Assembly (NCBI GenBank): GCA_016806645.1
Contig: JACSYO010001618.1
Location: 578,501 to 642,500 of the forward strand
DNA length: 64,000 bases
Direction: 5' to 3'
Origin: Ophiodon elongatus
Taxonomy: Eukaryota; Chordata; Actinopteri; Perciformes; Hexagrammidae
Shown: one piece after another, positions 25,001-36,952 of the stretch
How positions within the stretch are numbered: the first letter of the stretch is position 1
Layout of the letters: each line of letters opens with the position of its first letter
Program-made: the position numbers and the translations under genes
The notes under the pieces: model-generated
The model's database searches: none
What the model was told of the DNA's origin: nothing
The model's input: only the letters and a program-made list of their open reading frames with translations

Positions 25001-28000
25001 ATATCAATAGGACTTAAAAATCTATTTTACTTTTTCACCTTGTGTGCTCAGATTACTACACCGAACCATAGAAGAAAGCATAAAACAGCCTTGTATGGCA
25101 CTCAAAATGATGGGCTTGCATGCATCAGTAATTTAAATGTCTAACCCCTGCCTGACTCAAGAGCCTTTCCTGGGAGCTCCTCATCATGAAGACTGCGTCA
25201 ACAAGGTCACCTGACCTGCACCACAAAGCTTTATTTATACCAGAGAAACACATGCTGCAGGTCAGTCATCTGACCAGCATGGTCACAGGTATTCTGCTCA
25301 ACTACGCAATCATTTTTATAATTCAACTAGCATTTGGGGGCCACATTCTGTGGTTTTTTTTTTAAAGGCAACAGTTGCTGTGCAAGCACACCGACTCTGA
25401 CATACAACAGTTAGATAACATGCATTGTGTTTGATATTCAGATGAAGCTAGCAGGATAGGTAAGCTAACTTCACCAAGGTTGACTTTGCTGTACAGTACA
25501 GGGCTGCCAAAAGCCACAACGCTGTAGCATAAAGAGATGATGTGTTCAAAGCTATTTCCTGTAGGGTACATAAGACATGACTTGTAAAGCTTAAATAACA
25601 TCTCAGGAAATGTAGCTCACAGCCCTTACATTTAGTTTCATACCTTATTTCACAGACATTTCAGGGCTACCAGAGACAGCTTTTACTTTCTCTATGTTGC
25701 CTGTATTTCTGAGTTTATTTAATTGCATCTACATGAAGAGTCAAGTCTCTGAATAACACCTGCAAGCATTTCCCGGGAGCGTTATCAACACATTCTCGCG
25801 GTAGCTTATTCCAATTTGACATTTCTGCAAGGTGTCTTTATCATACATTACAACACACTTCTCAAGGCCCCCTGTCCCGCATGCCAATGATTTACGACGA
25901 ATAAGTGAAACAAGAAGTATCAAAAAACAAACAAGATCAGTCAGCAGATTGTCTGAATGTGTCTTTTTCCCCTCAGTTAACCTCTTCTTCATGGTCCCAC
26001 ATTGAATCACACACACGACCCATAAGATGGAAAGACTATGTCCAAAGTTCATACTGAGGAAACAAAATGTAATTGTGACATCGCACCATATTGATCGTGT
26101 TTTGTTAACAATATGTTGTACGCTTACCAGCTCTCATTAACTTGCTGAATACGAACTGTAACGTTGTTGAAAAAGCTTGACGAAATGACGTTTCTGTGGC
26201 GTTATTTCACGGTTTTGTTTGTCTGTCTGAAGCCACAAAACGTCAACGATATCAACCAGGCTACAACTCCACGGGGACCGATCATAACCAGAGCCTCTGC
26301 CTTCACCGTGTCCCCTTCGTATCGATATAATAAGTGTTTAATAACAACACACAGTTTTACATCTGCTCCTGGGCTCTGGGATTTCCGTGCTCTCAGCCCT
26401 TAGCCGTTTAGCTTCACGCTAGCATGCAACACCCAAGTCTGACAACTCGATGAACCGGTTATTGTGGACCCAAAACCGAGAGAAAGATCATTATAAACAC
26501 CCCCCACGACACACGACGGCTATATTTCGGGTTGTTACCCAATACATACGCTGCAATCAGCCCGCGGTCGGACGAGGCAGCGGGCTAACTAGCCGGAGCT
26601 GCTAGGCCACCATCAAGTAGAGGCTCGCCGATGGATGGCTTTCATGCTTTAGGAACTCAAGGAAGGTCACATCCTCGACACCGTCAGGACCCAGAGGAGG
26701 AGGAAAAGCAGCTAAAAGTTGCCCCCAAGCTGCCCGTCTAGCAGCTACACGTGGGCTCAAGCGGGGACGAGTTGGCCGGGATTCGCTCGTTATTTTCGGG
26801 GGGCTGAATCTGCTCGCGGGGCGACGAGTTTCGGGTCGGGTGTGAAAGTGGAGGAGGAAAAAAAAGCTCCAACACATCGCAACCGTGAGCGTTAGCTCCC
26901 CCACTAGCTTCAGTCTGCTAGCTAGCTTTAGCTCCCCCCCCTCCCCTCACCCCCTGTTACAACTTCGACTGAGCAGCGGAGAAAACAATCCGTGGCCGAG
27001 TTGGCTTCTCGTGCGGGCAGCGCGCGCACACCGGAGGGGTCTGAACGGAGCACGAATGGCATCCCGGTGAACATTAAATAAGGCCTCACCTCGCTTCGCC
27101 CTGGGTGAATTTTTCCTGCTCTGACTGCTGGCTCTTTCTTCCTCCAGTGCAGCTGTTATCTCAGGGTTGTCTTCCACAGTGTACCACACCAGCAGCTCCT
27201 CTCCCGGCCCGATAGGCTGCAACAATGAGAGATGAGGTCGGCCACCAATCACAGCTCGGCTTGCTGGGAGGCAAGGGGGGATATTTGGGCCACTGTGCAT
27301 CTTATCTGTCTTAGGGTGGGGGGGTGGGGGAGTTGGAATTTGACAGGGTTTTCACCATAGTCTGCAGTGTATTCACCAATAATGCACATTTTTGGGGATG
27401 GCACCTTTATTGTGGGGTGAAGCTACCATAACTGCGTTTAACCACTTTTTTTTTTTTTTAGATTTACATGAATCTTAAATAGGTGTTAGGCTGTTATATC
27501 ACATGTAGGGATTTCAAACTGATGCATTTATGCAGTATATTACAGTATATGGCAGTTTTATCCAGGAAGAGGTTCAAATTCAAGCCAACCTTTACAATAA
27601 TAATTAGGTTTAGTTTTGATTGACAGTTAGGAGAAGTATTACGTCATTATACGTTTATTATTGAGGTTGTAGTTTGCAGTGGTGTTAAACTGGACAGCAT
27701 TATATTGAGGTGTTTTTAACATTCATATACATATATGTGCCCCTGGTTGTATGACCTGTAGGCTGCATGTATGCGTTTGACCTACCCTTAAAACTTTGTA
27801 GTAAATGGCTCTGTTGATCTCCAGGGGGAACAGATTCTGCTCTTCACCAGAGCGTGCCCAGTTCACGTATCGCAGCCAGTTCCCCTTCATGGGGTCTGTG
27901 GCGTCAACACACATCCAGCCCCGCGCTGGGAAGTAAACCTTTAGGACACACGCACAATTATGTTTTAATATGTATCTCTAAAAGAACTGGACAGGAGAAC

Positions 28001-30045
28001 TAAATGGGGTCACCTTTACCTAAGTGGGAACTAAAACATAATCAGCAGCCTTTGTCATAGCAACGTTTTTTTTTTTTATTATTATTTCCCCCAAAACAGC
28101 AGTTGTGCCACAAGATGTTTGAGTTAATGTATCATACAACTCTTACAGGTGACAACAGATTATGTAGGCCACTTACATAATCTACTGAAAAGAGTAGGAA
28201 GTAGTTGGGCTCATTTTAGCTATGCAAAGAGAAAAGGTGCAGGAGAGTATTTTAGGGAACAATGCCAAGCGCAGTCTGTAACGTACCTCCCACATGTACA
28301 CGTTACTGGTCACCTGGGACCTTTTTTTCTTCTCTCCAACAAATGGGCCGAACCGCTTGCCTTTAGGGATGAACTGAGTGGCCCAGACACCTGGAAATAA
28401 GAATAAGTAAAACATCTTATACCCATTACATTTGAGATTTATGCATTTCTAAATATTAAATAGGATACAATTTGTATCAGTTTATATACAATTGTAAATA
28501 CATGTAGAGAGTGGTTTCACTTAAACAATGGTAACCTTACACTCAAGGAAGTGGATCTTCAGAATTTGGCATAATGAGGTTTACAGTAACTAGAGGTTAT
28601 TAGAAACTGATTTTGTTTTTCCAAATATATATTTTTGTGATTAGCCTTGTGTACAGAAGAAGTCTGTCTACGGTAGGCGTGGAAGCCTTAATCTGCCAGT
28701 TTCAAAGAATAGCTACGTATAGCCTAATGACATAACTAGAATTTAAATTCACTTTTGTTGATACTATTTGATCGTCCCCAAATGTGTTAAAAGTTCTTCA
28801 TTTTCCAACACAGTCTAACCTCACTGTCATTTGCTGCTGGTAGGCATTTTCAAAAGTTGTACATCAGTGAAATGCAAATTGAAACATGTAAATAGAGAGG
28901 TGAAGTCCCTCCCTGTCTGGTGTCCCACATGGGATCTTATTTTGAAAAATAAATTGTATGGTAGTCAACTGCAGAGACCAATTTTTTTCGATAATGCCAT
29001 GAATTACAGATATGATGTTTGTCAATTTAAAAAGATAATTTTGCAAGTCAACAAATTCACACTTTGTAGGTTTGCCACACACAGTACCATATAGTTTTGT
29101 GTGAAACTCATATTGCACAATATATGTCAACAACACAAACATGGCCAAAGTGGCTTGCTAGCTAGGTCATTTAGCTATGTTCCAGTCATAAATGTAACAT
29201 TATCTGACCTGATGTGTTTCTTCCAGCGACTCTTTATCAGCTGGGAAGCGATAAAAACGAGCAAGACCCGTTGTTGGTGTGAGTACATCCCGGTAAAAAC
29301 ACAGCTTCAGTGAGAGACAACACTTATGCAACTTTTGGGTGTGAAGTCTTTCAAATTATGTATTTATTTACGACAAAATGCAACTTTCTTGATGTGCAAA
29401 ATTATTTAAAAAAATTGGCAAACATCATATCCGTGATTTATAGCACAATTAAAACGGGATGAAAAAATGATTCGTCTCTCACTCCTGACTTACCGTACAT
29501 ATTCTTTCCATAAAAAAGCTCCCATGGCGTGGCACCAGAAGGGGCAGCACTTCGCCTCCCTATGGTCTTAAAAGTTGTTAAAGGTTCCCCGTACGGAATT
29601 CAGAGCATATTTATTGCCTCCACACGGCTCTCAACATGGCGTTATCAGACATAACCGTTGTCTGAGTGCAAAGCAGCGGCCATGAGCTAGCCAGTGGGGC
29701 ACACCAGCGAGACTCACATGCACTAAAAAGAATGAGCGGCCAGCCCGGCTCAGTTAACAAAGCAGGCACAGACGCACACACAGACAGATGTCATTATCTG
29801 CTCAGGTAGACATTAATCCACTATATCTTTACAAATAGTGGTTTGCTGCTATATTAATGCTCTGAATACTGTATATAGAACCTTTAAAGTTGCAGTTATT
29901 TAAACAGAATAGACACTCGTTTGTACTCACCGACGCGGTTTTGATTTATAGCAGACGGTCCAAGACTCAAACAGTCAGGCAAATCCTTCCACACATGACC
30001 TGGGATTCCATCCAGAGTTTCCATTGTACCTCCAATGATAGCCAT
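19039..30045 (-). CDS. prdm2: PR domain zinc finger protein 2 (RIZ1/RIZ2), complete
   Basis: PRDM2/RIZ is a nuclear zinc-finger protein with an N-terminal PR (SET-related) domain. In mammals it is linked to H3K9 methylation, retinoblastoma-protein binding and tumour suppression. Seven coding exons join in frame: 30045-29931, 28390-28287, 27938-27786, 27216-27090, 24589-24485, 24313-19719 and 19056-19039. They give 1738 residues (human 1718). The PR domain spans about residues 30-142 (RFGPFVGEKKKRSQV, GWMCVDATD, NWLRYVNWARSGEEQN, PGEELLVWY). C2H2 fingers begin near 335, 367, 469, 1171, 1198, 1227, 1391 and 1514. Other visible features are an acidic run, a polyQ/H tract, a PLDLS motif (CtBP type) and KEEP motifs. 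Human PRDM2 has an IRCDE Rb-binding motif before finger 1; only a weak counterpart (TDCRD) is seen here. Start chosen: ATG at 30045, three bases into the first coding exon. Confidence 0.97.
19719..24313 (-). CDS. prdm2: prdm2 exon 7, giant exon with all eight zinc fingers
   Basis: 4595 bp encode residues 202-1733. Visible in order are: an acidic region with a DPDPD run; fingers 1-3 (CQHCERHF, CRYCSKSF, CKYCNKAF); a polyQ/H tract; RFKRRTSSPPSSPQ; QPLDLS; a Pro/Ser-rich region; IKIKEEPE; fingers 4-6 (CNVCEEPF, CEFCVQLF, CSVCSKEF); RPQNYTDPS; EELYTTIKIMAS; finger 7; GQPKRLNF; finger 8 (CPHCSREF); and KTRARSSG and GGPVTRSLQ. The donor GTGAGA is at 19718-19713. Without splicing the frame would run on for seven more codons. 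Confidence 0.97.
23312..23372 (-). repeat. prdm2: CAG/CTG repeat encoding the PRDM2 Q/H tract
   Basis: Glutamine codons interrupted by histidines encode QQQHQQQQQQQHQQQQQ between fingers 3 and 4. The human protein has no comparable run at this place as I recall it, so the length is likely lineage-specific. Confidence 0.9.
24485..24589 (-). CDS. prdm2: prdm2 exon 6 (linker, carries candidate RIZ2 start)
   Basis: The acceptor CTTGCAG and donor GTAAGG bound residues 167-201. The exon encodes a basic segment and VKEMWDGEEG. Its only methionine (ATG at 24503, residue 196) aligns with human Met202, the start of RIZ2, in the context of a similar acidic sequence. This suggests a PR-less protein of 1543 residues. 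Confidence 0.92.
26480..27089 (-). promoter_or_regulatory. prdm2: CpG-rich block in prdm2 intron, candidate internal (RIZ2) promoter
   Basis: This part of the intron after the last PR exon is much richer in GC and CpG than its surroundings (for example 26558-26590 and 26750-26830) and carries an E-box CACGTG at 26748-26753. In human PRDM2 a second promoter in the intron after the PR exons yields RIZ2, which lacks the PR domain. Position and composition fit that role; promoter activity itself is inferred. Confidence 0.5.
27090..27216 (-). CDS. prdm2: prdm2 exon 5 (end of PR domain)
   Basis: It encodes PIGPGEELLVWYTVEDNPEI and then a charged E/R/K stretch ending AKR, residues 125-166. The donor GTGAGG lies at 27089-27084, at the edge of a CpG-rich block that may act as the internal RIZ2 promoter. 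Confidence 0.96.
27657..27722. repeat. Fragment of an interspersed repeat shared with 32288-32510
   Basis: The segment with TTGTAGTTTGCAGTGGTGTTAAACTG, GCATTATA and GAGGTGTTT matches, with differences, a stretch near 32445-32495. It lies in a prdm2 intron. Confidence 0.6.
27786..27938 (-). CDS. prdm2: prdm2 exon 4 (PR domain)
   Basis: Fifty-one codons, residues 74-124, including GWMCVDATDPMKGNWLRYVN and the following WARSGEEQNLFPLEINRAIYYK. The donor is GTAGGT. This is the most conserved core of the RIZ PR domain. Confidence 0.97.
28287..28390 (-). CDS. prdm2: prdm2 exon 3 (PR domain)
   Basis: The acceptor TTTCCAG and donor GTACGT bound the exon. It encodes VWATQFIPKGKRFGPFVGEK and then KKRSQVTSNVYMWE, residues 39-73, nearly identical to human RIZ1. 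Phase is 1 to 0. Confidence 0.96.
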
Positions 30046-30048
30046 GAT
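29931..30048 (-). CDS. prdm2: prdm2 exon 2 (first coding exon)
   Basis: The acceptor TTGCAG precedes ATCATGGCTATC, and the donor is GTGAGT. Coding runs from 30045 for 38 codons plus one base. The peptide ends GPSAINQNRVG, the beginning of the PR domain, and aligns with the human ...FPSAVDKTRIG region. A second in-frame ATG (residue 8) is possible. Confidence 0.9.
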
Positions 30049-30584
30049 CTGCAATACATCAAATGTTTTGTTATCTAAATGCATTAAAGGCCTGCAAAAA
30101 TGTCAAATATAATTATGCATGACATGTTGACCATCCATAGGTAATATACACATTTCATAGATTGCAAGAAGATATTTGTATTCAGGTAGGTTTCCAAAAG
30201 ACAGTGGACACCAAGTCTTAATGGAGCGTTATCACATAAAACTATGATTAAAAGTAAGGGATTAAAAAGTAGCAGCACACTTGAATGGATGTGCTTAAAT
30301 TGTAGCCTATTCCTTACAAAGATTCATGACTGCATCTCAGTGAGGGCAACACACCAACTCTCTAACTTTCCCTTGAAAGTGTTGAGGTTTTCTGCATAAC
30401 ACTGAAACATTGAACCAGATTAAGTTCATGACAAAAGAAAGCTGTGCCAATGGGCTTCATGAAGGTTGTGACGTGTAATTCGAACTCACAGGTAGACAGC
30501 ACATTGAAGATACTTTCCTCCGCCTTTCATAAATATAGAAAATCAGAGGTGTAGCCTACAAATTAATGCCAGGTGTTATTTAGG

Positions 30585-30665
30585 GCTCCAACTAATAAGT
30601 ACTTTCATTGTGAATTAGTTTGAAGATTTTTTTTTTGTTAACAAAAGGTTTACCAAAAGAATGTC
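30585..30665. repeat. Fragment of a dispersed repeat related to 53440-53720
   Basis: The order 'gctccaactaa ... ttcattgtgaatta ... gaagattttt' matches the start of a repeat common in percomorph genomes (GCTGCAACTAACGATTATTTTC type). A second, longer copy lies in a foxj3 intron. Confidence 0.5.
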
Positions 30666-31192
30666 GGAGAAGTGCTCCCCAACATTTTCAAAAAATGTTT
30701 TAAAGCCAATTGTTCAGGAGCCCAATAAGCTGACTGACCCATGTGCTGTAAAGTTTTGGGCTCACACAGCACACTGCATAATTACTTAAGACAATATTCC
30801 ACACACCTCACTAGCGGATCTTTTGACTTTAACGACTCTTACTTGATTTACTGATCAGGTAGTATCTCAAAAGGCAAGAATAAGGCTGACAAAGCTCAGA
30901 CAATAAACCTCATCGTTAAAGATCCGTGGAGCTCGAGCTTATAGGCTATTTTAAAATACTATTTAAACATAGTATGAAATGCATGAACTTTTTAACAGCC
31001 AGTTCATTTGATTTGATTTTTTCCCCCCCTCACTATAATCCACTGGTGCTGGAATTGTGATCAGACATCTTTTAATCCCCTCCAGTTCGAGCAACAAATG
31101 GAGAGATTTCAACGTGGGTGTGCGCAAGTGTGTGTGCGTATAAGCGGATTTTAAAGCGGAATGCCTCCATGCATCAAAAAAGTTGACAAAGA

Positions 31193-31209
31193 CAAAAAAA
31201 AAAAAAAAA
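31193..31209. repeat. A-rich homopolymer
   Basis: A run of adenines follows GACAAAGAC just left of the prdm2 first exon. Confidence 0.9.
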
Positions 31210-31386
31210 GACCGGGTATGTAAACCGTACAGCGCCTGAAGGATGCAGTTTATTGTTCCCTTGTAGGCACACCGTCCGCCCTCCTTATCCTTCCTGATGC
31301 TGGCCGCAGCACGGTGGGGTTCTCTTCCTCAAGGTTGCCCGTCGGAGGGTGTTTGGGGGGTTTAGGCTACTCACACTCGCACTTAC

Positions 31387-31700
31387 CTGCTTTACGTGAC
31401 CGGGGACTTGTGATTTTGTTTGTGCTCTACCTGCTTTCAATCTGCTGAAAATGGCGGATGGAGGATTGAGTCGAAAGCCTCCTCTGTAACTCGGATCGTG
31501 GTGTGTTGTAGTTGGGGAGAGGCAGCCTGTCAGACCCGCACACTCTCACGGCGATGGAGCAGCGGTGGGTTTGTGTGCGCGTGGAGACGACGAGGCTCCC
31601 TGGTGTCCTCTGCGGCAGGCAGTGGCTCCAGTCCTGTCCTCAATGCAGCCTCACATGAAACCATGCCAATTAAGTACCTTGCTTAGATTCATCTGTGAGC
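31387..31700 (-). promoter_or_regulatory. prdm2: prdm2 promoter and noncoding first exon (probable)
   Basis: On the minus strand a perfect donor AG|GTAAGT at 31387/31386 ends a GC-rich, CpG-containing segment that includes CCGCCATTTT (31450-31459), the YY1-type motif typical just downstream of vertebrate start sites. It would splice to the acceptor at 30048. The transcription start is not determined; 31450-31700 is the likely range. Confidence 0.6.
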
Positions 31701-34700
31701 ATAATGGGCCTGTAGGCTGGTGCCATCTGTGCGCCCATGAATAGCTAAGGAGATCTCAATAAAAGCAGGCAAATGCAGGCTTAAAGGTGCTATTTAGTTT
31801 TTAAATATATTGAATGTTTTACCTGTTGCGAGTTGTTTATTTAATAATACTCTTATTCTAAAACACCTATCAACTGATTACTAAAAGTGACTAATTTACA
31901 AGTTCAAAAGAAATGAGGGGAATGTCTGAAAAATGCTGCATAAACACTGTTTTGGTATGACTGATTTAAATTCAATTAACTTCTTATTTCACCTGGTTTA
32001 CTTAGTATCTTACCAAGTACGGCTTTCGAGGGAGTCCTACACACATAAGAAACAAACAAGACATTTAAAACACATCCAACAGTCTGTTAATCGAACTGTT
32101 CGGATTCCAGTTTATGAATTCAGTCCCTGAAATTTGGTGACAACTCAAACAGCAAAGATGACTCGTGTTATTTTGAAAGCAAATTATTTTAGGATATAAC
32201 AGTGGGCTAACTCACAGCATGCAGTTTTCACGTGAGTTGCGATGATGCCAAAGTTTCAAGGTTAGTTTTTTAAAAATACTATATTCACTCAGTAGCCAGT
32301 TTATTAGGTACACCTTGCTAAAACTGATGTATACAGTCTAATACAAACGTCCTGCAATAGATGCTCCTTTCTTGAAGGTTATAATGTTCAGTTTTTGATC
32401 AAATTGTTTTAGTGTTGATTGCACTGCATAGTCCTTTTGTAGAATGTAGTTTGTAGTGCTGTTGAACTGTATTGCATTATACAGAGGTGTTTCTGTTATT
32501 TAGCTTTTTTATTTAATTATTTATGTTTATTTGTAAATGTGATGGACAAAATGTGTCAGTATAATGCAGTTGTTTTAGCTTGTTGTACTTAATAGACTGG
32601 TAAGTCAGTGTACATGTCATTTTGGAGCAAAAGTCTTTAAATGGACATGAAGATCAACAAAAACTGGGAAATGTTTCAGCATTATGGGAACAAGACTTCT
32701 AAATCTTCTTAAATCCTCTATCACAGTGAAAACTAATTATACTACACTATCAATATCTACATATTGTTACAGTATATTTTCTTTGAAGACCTGTTAATTG
32801 GTAAAACAAACAGACAGTAATGCCTGTTTTGGTTATTTACCTCACACATTAAAGTCCCACAGAGATGTTAAAGATTTGCTGTAGCTGCCCCGTAAAAAAA
32901 CGGAAAAGTAGGTAAATCTTTGATGGAGACAAATTCAAAATCTGCTCACGGTATATATTATCATATTGTTCAACATAACCTCAATAGGGAAAAACTAGAA
33001 AACATTCTAATTGCTTTCATGAAATAGACCATACCAACAGCTCAGACAAAACTAAAATATATCTCTGTACCGTTTGTGTCCTGCAGGTGTTGATACCGGA
33101 ATTAGCTTCAGTAGAATTCAGTTCCTGTTTGGATGATTTGTTACTTCAGTTCCCACATGTCACGTTGGCTCTCAAAGGCCATGCTAGGTAATCATGGCTG
33201 TTATCACTACGTCTGTGGCCACTAGAGGCTGCTGTGCTACCATAAACAGGTTGTGTCCTCCTCAGATTGAAGTCTGTTTCCGGGATGTTTGGTAACTAGT
33301 TAGAGCAGGACCGATACACAAATAATGTATCTGTCAGAGCAGCACTACGACTGACTGGCTGAGCGAATGTGTGGTCTACGGGTTTGATTGTTCCTCTTTC
33401 TGTGGCAAAATTAAAACCTTATCTGCATGGCGAGCAGGAGCAATCATGCAACGTGTCTCTGCATCTATTTTAGTTCTTTCTTACATAAACCTTACAGAAG
33501 CAAAATTTAACACAATTCTTTCTGTTCATAAATTTGAAAGGATCTGTGTTACGTCTTAAGGCATGACCTCATGCCACATGAGGACACGTGGTTCTTACTC
33601 TGAAAGTCTGGCAATCGGCACACTGGAGGGTACTCGGGGTTCTTATATTAATTGCATCTCCTGTTTTGAGTTTCCATACGTATTTATTCCACCTGTTCTT
33701 GCACGTCATATTGTGAACCATTCATGTACCTTAACTGCTTCTGTAGAGTCTGTAACTTCAGAGCTGAAAGCATCTCTCAGCCAGATGTGCTGATTCATGA
33801 CCCTATTTCACAAGCTTTCACCCGTACTGCTCAAGCGGTGCCAAATTCCTCCACCCCTGCTCCACCCTGATGACCTTCCCATGTCCACCAGACTGACAGC
33901 TGCCCCAGGTCCTCCTGCCTTTAATGACTCCTCGTCTCCCATATGAGGGTGTCCATCAACTACTAGTGTTCTTGAACAAATCATGACGGATTCTTAAAGG
34001 GTACAATACTTAACAATAGTCAGGCAGCCATATGATCTGATCATCAATTCTTAAAGCTTTTTCAATGTTAGTAAATCTACAGCCCTCATTTTGGGCAAAA
34101 CTATTCTCAAAAGTTAATCTGAAACCAATATGATGCTTCAGCAGTCTGAGTCAGACAGATCAGGTGGATCTCTTCCAAAGTTAGTCTTTTTACTGCAGCA
34201 GCAAGAAAGAAAAACCCAGTTCAATGACACATAAAGAGGGAGTTTTGTACTAAAAAGAAGATATCCACTTGATGTGTCTAACTCAGGCTGCTGAAGCAAC
34301 ATAATAGCTTCAGACAAACTTTGAGGGGTGTAGAATTTGCCCCCCATCACTTCATGTGAAAGCACATCCCTCCGTTTCCTCGCTAAGCTGCAGTATAAGC
34401 AATGACAGAAAGAGGGAGTGAACAAAAAGACTAACCTTGGAAAATATCCACTTGATTTGGCAGGCTCTGATGGCACAGGGCTCATATTAGCTTCACATAA
34501 ACCTTCAATACATTTTAATACATACAAATAAATAAACAAACAAATAAATAAAATAAACTGGAACATTTTTCCTTTATTCAGCACTACTAGGAGATGTAAT
34601 CATTACTGTAAAAGAACTGACTGAATGAATGTGGATACACTTGATCTCTTATATCAGTTTATGGAAACAATGCTCTATAAAGAGACCGCCATCAAATTTG

Positions 34701-35980
34701 ACATGAATATTAATAACACAAGTTCATGGCTGCTAAAAAAAACAAAAAGATAATCTGGCATTCAGGACAAAAATATTAAATCCATATGTTCACAGTGAAT
34801 GCTGCATGCAAGAAAAGAAATCTTGATAAACTCTTTGTCAGTCTTTCTAAAATAAATTGGGTTCTTCTTGAATTATACACAACATATCCAATATTAATAT
34901 TTAGTACACATCCTAAATATACTGGATGTTAAATAAAAAATGCACTTCTTATATAAAGTTCTCTTTGCGAATATTTTGATATTTGTAATTGTGTGTGTGA
35001 TGACTGCTTTGTTTGATTGATTTGTTCTCACTGGCACCTCATGAATAAATAGGCTTCTACAGTATGCAAAGGTCGTAGTAACAACTGTAAATTCATAAAA
35101 GTTTTAAACATTATTCTGTTCGAGTCTTTACTCCCAGGTTTTGTAAAACTATCTAAAAAAAAAAGTGCAACAATTCCAACGGGCGTGTTTACTATATGCG
35201 GGTGCGGTTTAAACACAGAACACAGTTTAAAGCTTTCACTTGGTACACCGTGTCCCCCTCACCATCCTAAAAATATTTACTGTGTGCAGGCTGAGCCGTG
35301 GACATGTAGCTGGTGCTGCAGCATGCCAAAGTGTGATTGATAGGAGGCTCTCTGTCTCATGCCGCATGACAGAACAGGAGAAGTGATAGGCCTATTTGGC
35401 TCTTAAACAGCACAGGAGGTGTGTGCGTTTTCATACACACATTCATGCAACTGTACTGTATGTATGTATGAGCCATGAGGCCAATGGAAATGTACATACT
35501 GGATTTAAAGAACATGTTGTCATTAAAGGCTGGACAATGTTTGATTAAGCAAAATATATTTACTATATCCACAAGGACCTTTTCCTTAATGGCACACGAT
35601 CGAAATGTCTCCACAAGTAAAGTTACAAGTGCATCAAAGTTTTCATCATTCATTAATTTTCAAAATCAAAACATGATCATTCAGACATTCATAAATGCTT
35701 ACACTACATGTTATCTCCATCTAAAGTAGATGATAATCTACTCACAACGGTCATTCAACAGTTTACATAGCTCAAGACACAGTTTTATGATCAAATGCGT
35801 ACTTATACTTCACTTGAGTATTTCTAAACGTCGACATTCAACGTAAACGTGGTTGGCAGAAATGTACAATGCCAACATTTTCACCTGGTTATTGGACTGT
35901 TCTATAATGCTGCAAATACTTCAGGATAGTGCTGAATGTTTTACTCCACAGCATTTATTTGACACCTTTATGCATTTCCA
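31701..35980. other. Intergenic between prdm2 exon 1 and the acidic-repeat gene; repeats only
   Basis: No coding exon is seen. The 148-codon open frame at 34138-34584 lies in sequence that reads like an interspersed repeat with internal inverted similarity (TCCACTTGAT motifs at 34266 and 34449) and has no splice context. Fish dispersed repeats account for parts of 32288-32510 and 33080-33300. Confidence 0.45.
32288..32510. repeat. Interspersed repeat containing TTATTAGGTACACCT
   Basis: It begins with the phrase CACTCAGTAGCCAGTTTATT followed by AGGTACACCT, well known from dispersed DNA-transposon-derived repeats of fish, and continues to GAGGTGTTTCTG. A diverged partial copy is at 27657-27722. 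Confidence 0.65.
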
Positions 35981-36353
35981 TAGATTAAAGGTAACCTGGG
36001 GAGCTTCCGACCACTATCAGCACTATGGAGCAATGTTTTTATATTTGGGTCCCCGGTTTGTTTGTATTGTGATTGTGCACAAGGACAAGGGCAACACGAT
36101 ACACATTCCAGCCACCGGTTTCAGGTTATTCAACAGTAGGGGGTAATAACGTGCAAGGAAGAGTAGAAATGGGACAACAAGGGCAGTGAAGAAGATGGCT
36201 GCACTGCTAGCATGTAAACATGTAAACAACGCAGGATTTAAAATATCAATAAATATCTCGAGAGAACAGACAGTGTATTTTGGAGAGACGCACTGAATGT
36301 TAATACAACATTTGTTTGTTGACAAGAAAACTCCACAGGACGCCTTTAATCTA
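35981..36353. mobile_element. MITE-like element with about 23-bp terminal inverted repeats
   Basis: The left end TAGATTAAAGG..CCTGGGGAG and right end CTCCACAGGACGCCTTTAATCTA are inverted complements with a few mismatches and bound 373 bp without coding capacity. It appears inserted inside an older dispersed repeat: 'acttcacttgagtatttc' to the left and 'ggacttttactagtagagtattt' to the right are typical halves of one fish repeat. No clear target duplication was found. Confidence 0.6.
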
Positions 36354-36848
36354 CCCAAAAGTAAATAAAGCAGGTAATAGTAGTTCCACCTCAACCAACA
36401 GGAAAATGCTGTTGAATGAATACTATTCCTTTGAGTACATTCTTTTCTGATGATACTTCCATATTTCTACTAAAGTAAAATATGAAAAGGACTTTTACTA
36501 GTAGAGTATTTCACATCTTATTAAAGATCTTAATACCTCCTCCCCCACTGGTTTCCATTATTATAGTGGCTTTCTGGCTGGTTATCTAAACCTTGGATTC
36601 CTCAGTAGAATTTTCTTAAGCAAAGATCCAATGCAGAAAAACTCGTTCTTCTCGGTGTTCAGTTTATCCACAAGTCATCAAACAGCTATTTCATTCGTCG
36701 ATTCAATCTTTACTCCAGTGCCCTAAAATAGGAGAAATAAATTGTGTAAGTTTATAGTTCATATATACAGTTTTTTTTAAGCTATTTAATCATTAATTAT
36801 GGATAAAAACTAATACAAATTTGTGACAATTGTTGTACTCACTTGCAT

Positions 36849-36952
36849 TCAGCGCAGTTTCTTGGCTATACTCATCCCGACTAACCCGATGATGATAAAA
36901 GACATCAGTGTGAAGAATGCTGCACCGAGCACTGCCCCTCTTTTCACCGGAG
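36849..36952 (-). CDS. Acidic-repeat gene exon 3 (membrane helix and tail)
   Basis: The acceptor TCTTCCAG precedes CTCCGGTG. It encodes PVKRGAVLGAAFFTLMSFII and then IGLVGMSIAKKLR with TGA at 36851-36849. The GxxxGA and small-residue pattern in the helix could favour dimerisation; that is inference. Confidence 0.75.

Noticed and set aside
29500..29640. Possible extra prdm2 5' exon with a GTAAGTC donor on the minus strand
   Set aside because: No supporting acceptor or coding frame, and the PR domain is complete without it.
34138..34584. 148-codon minus-strand open frame with an N-terminal hydrophobic stretch
   Set aside because: It lies in repeat-like sequence with internal inverted similarity, has no recognisable domain and no splice context.
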